Assembly (NCBI RefSeq): GCF_910591885.1 | Contig: NC_063282.1 | Span: 4,528,001-4,592,000 of the forward strand | DNA: 64,000 nucleotides | From: Bombus terrestris | Lineage: Eukaryota; Arthropoda; Insecta; Hymenoptera; Apidae | Reading direction: 5' to 3' | Shown: positions 59,511 through 64,000 of the stretch, one piece after another | Numbering within the stretch: position 1 is the stretch's first letter | Layout: every line of letters begins with the position of its first letter | Made by a program: the position numbers and the translations under genes | The notes under the pieces: generated by a model | Told to the model about the DNA's origin: nothing | What the model saw: the letters and a program-made list of their open reading frames with translations, nothing else | Databases searched by the model: none

Positions 59511-60834
59511 AAGACACGTATTGATTTGCGACATAAACGCAAGCTGCATTTGGAAGAATAAAAATAATACAGCGTTCGAATACGTTCAAATAAAAGAAAA
59601 ATCTTGTATCTTCATAATGTAACTCGAAATTCAAAAACATTTCGGAATCGAAATAGAAACAGAGCGTAGACATAATCGAGGCAATTTCTCTCAATTTTAC
59701 ACAATTTGTCGTTAGCCAGCTAGAAGCTGTCCGGTCGAAAGAAACGATATCGATGGTAATTCCTTTCTATTGAGGTAGAGAAACAAACGGCCAGAACTGG
59801 TGTGTTCCAATCCGATGTTATTCGCGTTGCTGGGCGCTGGGGGGACGTCGAATTTGTCGCCTCTAAGCTTGGCGATCGCGCGAGCAAGATAAATCGTTGC
59901 GAAACGAGCCTGTTGTTAAATAGTTTAGCGTCGTTGTTGGCACAATAACGGATGGCCGCGCATTTCGCAAGAGTGACTCGCCGCTGTCGTAAATTTTGTT
60001 TTGAAAAATAATTGCTTGCCGCGGATCCGCGACAGGGTGGCACACCGTCGTAGATCAACTCTTTCGGTCAACTATTCCGATTAAATATTTATGAGAGTGT
60101 CTCGTTGTGCTTCTTGAATTCCAGCAAATATTGCATTTCCTCGGCCGACCGAAGTACCCTCTGGTATTCGTTGAATTAACAATAAGTATTACGCCTAAGC
60201 AGGCCAACACGCGAGCGATTTTTCAACTCGAATAAAGAAACCGAGTCGTTATAAGTAGACTGTGGGTTTTTATGCATTTCTACGTTCTTATAAGCATAAA
60301 GAACGCGAAGGAATGGAATCTAAATAGAAAGTTTCATTTACTAAACACTAGATTAAACGCTGAATTAATTTATATATCTATATTACATTATATGTATATA
60401 TATATATTAGCATATCGTACGCACTACGTGTATTTTTGCAGCTTCGAAATTTCCATAAATATATAAAAATGCGCAGTCAACTTCTAACGAAAAGAAGGAG
60501 AAACAAAAAAAAAAAAAAATTCATCAACGACTTTACATTTTTTCTCCATGAAAGAATAAAATATACATTAGGTTATCGAGTAAGATTGATTATAGGAGAA
60601 TGGTTGGCAGCGTATGCACGTTGAACATTATAAGATTTGTGCTCGACATTGGGAGCAACGTTTCACTTTTCTAACTAGAAACGTAGAATACTGCAGCAAC
60701 CGGATAGCTGATAATAATTTCCAATAACATGTCCAGGATAATACGAACACTACTATTCCCGTTTAACTACGAACCACGTATTTTCTACCTATATAACGAG
60801 TTTTTATTGTCTCGTTCTTGCTCGCGTTATTCAG

Positions 60835-60945
60835 GCATAATGGTGGCGCACGATTGCGACACCGCTTTCATGAACGACAAAAGAAATTTATGATCGTACA
60901 TTTTAAACGACGCGAGGGGTTCGTTTTGCATACGTCACGGTCACG
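60835..60945 (+). CDS. candidate 111-nt exon (unassigned)
   Basis: A good acceptor (TTGTCTCGTTCTTGCTCGCGTTATTCAG) ends at 60834; its last ten bases are GCGTTATTCAG-like. The 111 nt close at a strong donor, GTCACG|GTGAGTACAC. One frame is open throughout, reading HNGGARLRHRFHERQKKF then MIVHFKRREGFVLHTSRSR. Another has an ATG but stops after 17 codons (MVAHDCDTAFMNDKRNL). The exon could be coding in the long frame or be a leader exon with a short upstream frame. No family is recognised. Confidence 0.33.
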
Positions 60946-62049
60946 GTGAGTACACTTTTCCAAACGCTTTCGTTGTTGGAGATACCATTTCATTTTTTCA
61001 ATGCCAGTCGTTTCATCCTAAAATATCGTTGTTTCGAGGAGGAAAGATGTAGGAACGTCATTTCGTCCCGCTAATTCCCATTAATTCGTTAGATTAGACG
61101 TCGTACATTACGAGAATCCCATGGTGGACATTGCGACAGTGGAACACACGCGCGTGAAGACGTGGCCCGTGCCGTGGAAGCTACTCCGATAATCTTAAAT
61201 ATCACTAATTCACTAAATCACCGTTTACCGGAGCTAATCTGATGCACGACCAGCGTGGTGGCATCAATTTCATTAACCCTGCACCATCACGAAAAAATCG
61301 AGAGTCGTAAATTAAAAAGCAGACCCGAGAAGTGTCCACCAGTAGCGTCCCGACCCTTAAGACTCGAACACGCGTGCTCGAATAATGCCCCGTTCACGCT
61401 TCATCAAATTCGATCAGTGGATCACTAAATTGACTGCAATTCCAACAAATTCCTGTTTCGATTTATATGAAACTGATATGTACAAGTTTGTATAACCACG
61501 TGGCTCGTTATAACTAATTGCGTTCGAATTAATTGCGAGAAATCCAACAGAGTAATCTTCAGTGGATATTGTTTTCGAACTGGCTGCATTAATCGTGCAT
61601 CCAAAGACTGTAAGTTACGTACATACCAAACGAATGCTTTATTTTAACGCCACTTCTTGGCTGTTAAGACAAGCAGTATTTCGATATCTTGATTATTTGA
61701 TATTTTTGAAGTTACGAAAAGGGTGAAGATATAACAATAAAAAAAAGCAATTTTGGTAATACACAATTAATTGTCCTTCTATAAATATATTCTATGGAAT
61801 ATGTGACACGTCGTATACTTCATCCGCAGTCTTCAAATGCTTTCGCGGCACATAAACAGTACCATGAGAGAACGAAGATGATATCTAAAGAAGCGGTCGA
61901 GTTTTGGAAATTTTTGCGAATATATTTGATAACGTAAAGTACGAAAGAGGCTTAAGGAACGCTCGTATCGGAGTTATACTTATGCGTACACGGTGTGTAC
62001 CTGGCCGAGGCGGGTGGGGGAGGGTTGGGACCTCACAGGCACGATTAAC

Positions 62050-62130
62050 ACGTGTCACGCGTCACACACATACGCGCGTTCATCTATCTTTTCACACTTG
62101 CACGCGCGTGCACGCGCACATAAGCGACCG
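62050..62130. repeat. alternating CA/CG-rich patch
   Basis: ACACGTGTCACGCGTCACAC-type alternating sequence, including the 14-bp palindrome TGCACGCGCGTGCA. It could adopt left-handed DNA and has no coding value. Confidence 0.55.
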
Positions 62131-63249
62131 GCCACGTAGGTACGCGCACGCAGCAGTCCATATATCTACCTAACCCGCCACCAGTCACCATGTAGGACAA
62201 TAAAGGACAGAGGTGGTACGTAACATTTCCATACATTCCTGGGCAGCAACGGGCCGGCCATTTAAGAATTTCTCGCCGTACTGGAACCGAAGTGAGGTCC
62301 CGTGCATTTCAATTGGCCGACACGCGCCAATTCTCGCCACGAAAATTCACCGCGAGGAAAGAAAACGCGCCACTATATCGTCGCCATACATTTCCGCCCC
62401 CTGTTTTCCTGGGCCTCCTTTCCGTCCGATAGACGACCCAGAAAACGAAATTCCCGGACGAAGTTTCCTAACGTAATCCTGTCAGATCTTGCAAACTCGC
62501 AGAGATCTTTCGACTTTTATTCGTGAAACGCTCGAAAACACAAGGATGTCTGAAGCCTTCGGGCTTTTAATTGTTTCAGTCAATATTTTGAAAGATCCAA
62601 TATTTAAGAGGATTATCAGATACGAGTTTCAATGGTCATTAGACATTCGATGATCTCTGTACGTTTCCTGGCGTTGAAGATCGGAGATGGAAGATTCGGT
62701 GTTTTTGATTTTTACATGCGAAATATCGAACGCGTATTTAACACAAAATTCATAAAAGACGATGTCTCCGTACTTTATTCTCCGCCATAATTCTCCTAAC
62801 CCATCCTCCAGCGTTAGGATTGAAAGATTTAGAATTCCCGGTTTTAGGATGAAAATAACGACCGTATAATTACGAGAAATTGTTGAAACATTCGAAAGAA
62901 TTGGAATAAATCGAAAGTCTGCAGACGTTGGATCGTCGCAGGCCACCTTCTGTCATCAAGGATTAAGATCACCGATCGGAAGACAGTATTTTCCATTTTA
63001 CGTCTGGAGTAATAAACACGTAATTACAGAAATTAGCATCAACTACCGACAGATGACTTATTGTTAGACACATGATTAATCCATCGTATCGACAGAAAGC
63101 GTCGTTTAAGAGCATCGGAAACACGCGAAGCTGTCGTTGCTGGTTTCCAGAAGGAACAGACATTCCTCTCTCGTAAGCGTTCGTTGCACTTGCCCGATTA
63201 ATCAGCATAATACTAATTACGACAGGCCTGGCAGCTGCGTTCGTTTCAG

Positions 63250-63430
63250 CGTCAGCTGGAAATCAGCTTTGAATAAGTCGGTCGGGATGAAAACAATCAA
63301 GCGGCACGGTTTCGCGCGAAAATATCGACGCCCGTGTTTCCACGAGCTGGCAGCCGGCGATCTATATGCGAGTAGAGTTCCGCGGGCATGCTTCCATTCA
63401 CGAAGAAATCATGCGCGGCTGCGGAAATGA
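63250..63430 (+). CDS. weak candidate exon (unassigned)
   Basis: An acceptor (CTGCGTTCGTTTCAG) opens a frame that runs to TGA at 63430: VSWKSALNKSVGMKTIK, RHGFARKYRRPCFHELAAG and onward, basic throughout. A weak donor (TGCGA|GTAGAG) lies at 63371. There is no poly-A hexamer close behind the stop and no recognised domain. Confidence 0.14.
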
Positions 63431-64000
63431 GCGACGGTCGTCTATATTTAACCTGTCGACTGACGACAGGAAGAAGCCTCAACAACGTGCTCGTCACATC
63501 GCCACCGAACCGAACCACACGTTTTAAGGTTCTCCGCCGCCTTTTTCTCTCTTGGAAATTTCTCCGCGTTTGTCATACGAACCGGAGCTTGCATTTTGCC
63601 TCGTTACGCGTCCGCCTCGGCGAGTACCGTTTTATTTTCGGACGATACGGTATTTCTGTTCATCAACTTGGGACACAAAACTCGACCAACTTTCTTACCA
63701 AACTCTCGCATTCTCTATCTAGCGAGAAATAGGTGGAAATTTTAAATTCACAGGCGTGGAGATTTAATTGTTGGTCGTGACTCTCGAAGGGGGAACATTT
63801 TTGGCATTTGTGTATTTCGATATACCTATGTCGTATAACGTATAGGTCAGATCAAAGTAAATTGCCATATTTTATCATAAGTTTGTTTTTACACGGAGCT
63901 AAGGGAAATTGCGAAGTATATGTAGCAATCGGCAGGAGATTTTTACTTGAAGGCTCCTAGCGTTTATTTATTTTCATGCGGCTACATCGCGTGTATTGCT

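Larger units (their letters stand above)
54906..60834. other. long non-coding stretch
   Basis: AT-rich, with two local tandem duplications (56.31-56.69 and 59.33-59.51 kb) and a GC-richer patch at 58.46-58.92 kb where frames overlap on both strands. A frame at 56919-57281 has no domain or splice support. No supported gene. Confidence 0.45.
60946..64000. other. non-coding stretch
   Basis: No supported gene beyond the weak candidate near 63.25 kb. It contains a CA/CG-rich alternating patch at 62.05-62.13 kb and a possible small exon at 61.56-61.61 kb bounded by modest splice sites. The last 300 bases are AT-rich and featureless. Confidence 0.4.

Noticed and set aside
1..64000. tRNA, rRNA, known insect microRNA, telomeric or CRISPR sequences
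   Set aside because: I looked for tRNA B-box-like strings, seeds of well-known insect microRNAs, TTAGG arrays and regularly spaced repeats and saw no convincing case. A covariance-model search would be needed to exclude divergent RNAs.

Overview
The window looks like nuclear DNA from an insect, most likely a hymenopteran and plausibly a bee. The reasons are AT-leaning sequence with patches of higher GC, CpG that is not depleted, many short AT-rich microsatellites, and one mariner relic whose surviving transposase parts and terminal repeats fit the Tc1/mariner superfamily as seen in bees and other insects. There is no bacterial gene organisation, no long high-quality open reading frame, and no RNA gene that I can recognise. 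Species cannot be named from this sequence alone.

Most of the 64 kb reads as intron or intergenic DNA. The only gene product I can identify is the mariner transposase at 32.7-33.4 kb on the minus strand. It is an internally deleted, frameshifted pseudogene inside an 881-bp element with intact-looking ends and a TA target duplication. A second, much shorter element (210 bp, 44.1-44.3 kb) has perfect short terminal inverted repeats and looks like a MITE.

Several short segments have a good 3' splice site followed at exon-like distance by a good 5' splice site and at least one open frame. On the plus strand these are 4.20, 11.28, 43.02, 54.81 and 60.84 kb. On the minus strand they are 0.89 kb and a pair at 35.46/35.67 kb. 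None could be assigned to a known protein, so they are offered as candidate exons with low to moderate confidence. A 34-codon plus-strand frame at 35.26 kb has a textbook signal-peptide profile but no supporting context.

Two kinds of structure recur. First, local degenerate tandem duplications with 2-4 units of roughly 80-200 bp appear at about 17.1, 23.5, 37.7, 43.7, 45.8, 56.3 and 59.3 kb. The 23.5 kb set keeps partial similarity at the amino-acid level in one frame. Second, purine-rich tracts are followed a few hundred bases later by pyrimidine-rich tracts on the same strand, in this order in about nine places (2.5, 7.4-8.3, 16.6-17.0, 18.3-18.8, 22.1-22.5, 24.8-25.2, 27.1-28.4, 38.3-39.3 and 41.4-42.2 kb), with at least three counter-examples. 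These tracts produce most of the long but spurious open frames. Notable candidate regulatory sites are an ETS-CRE composite at 32.48 kb and an inverted pair of octamer (POU-type) sites at 16.46 kb. I did not find a convincing new multi-gene system here.
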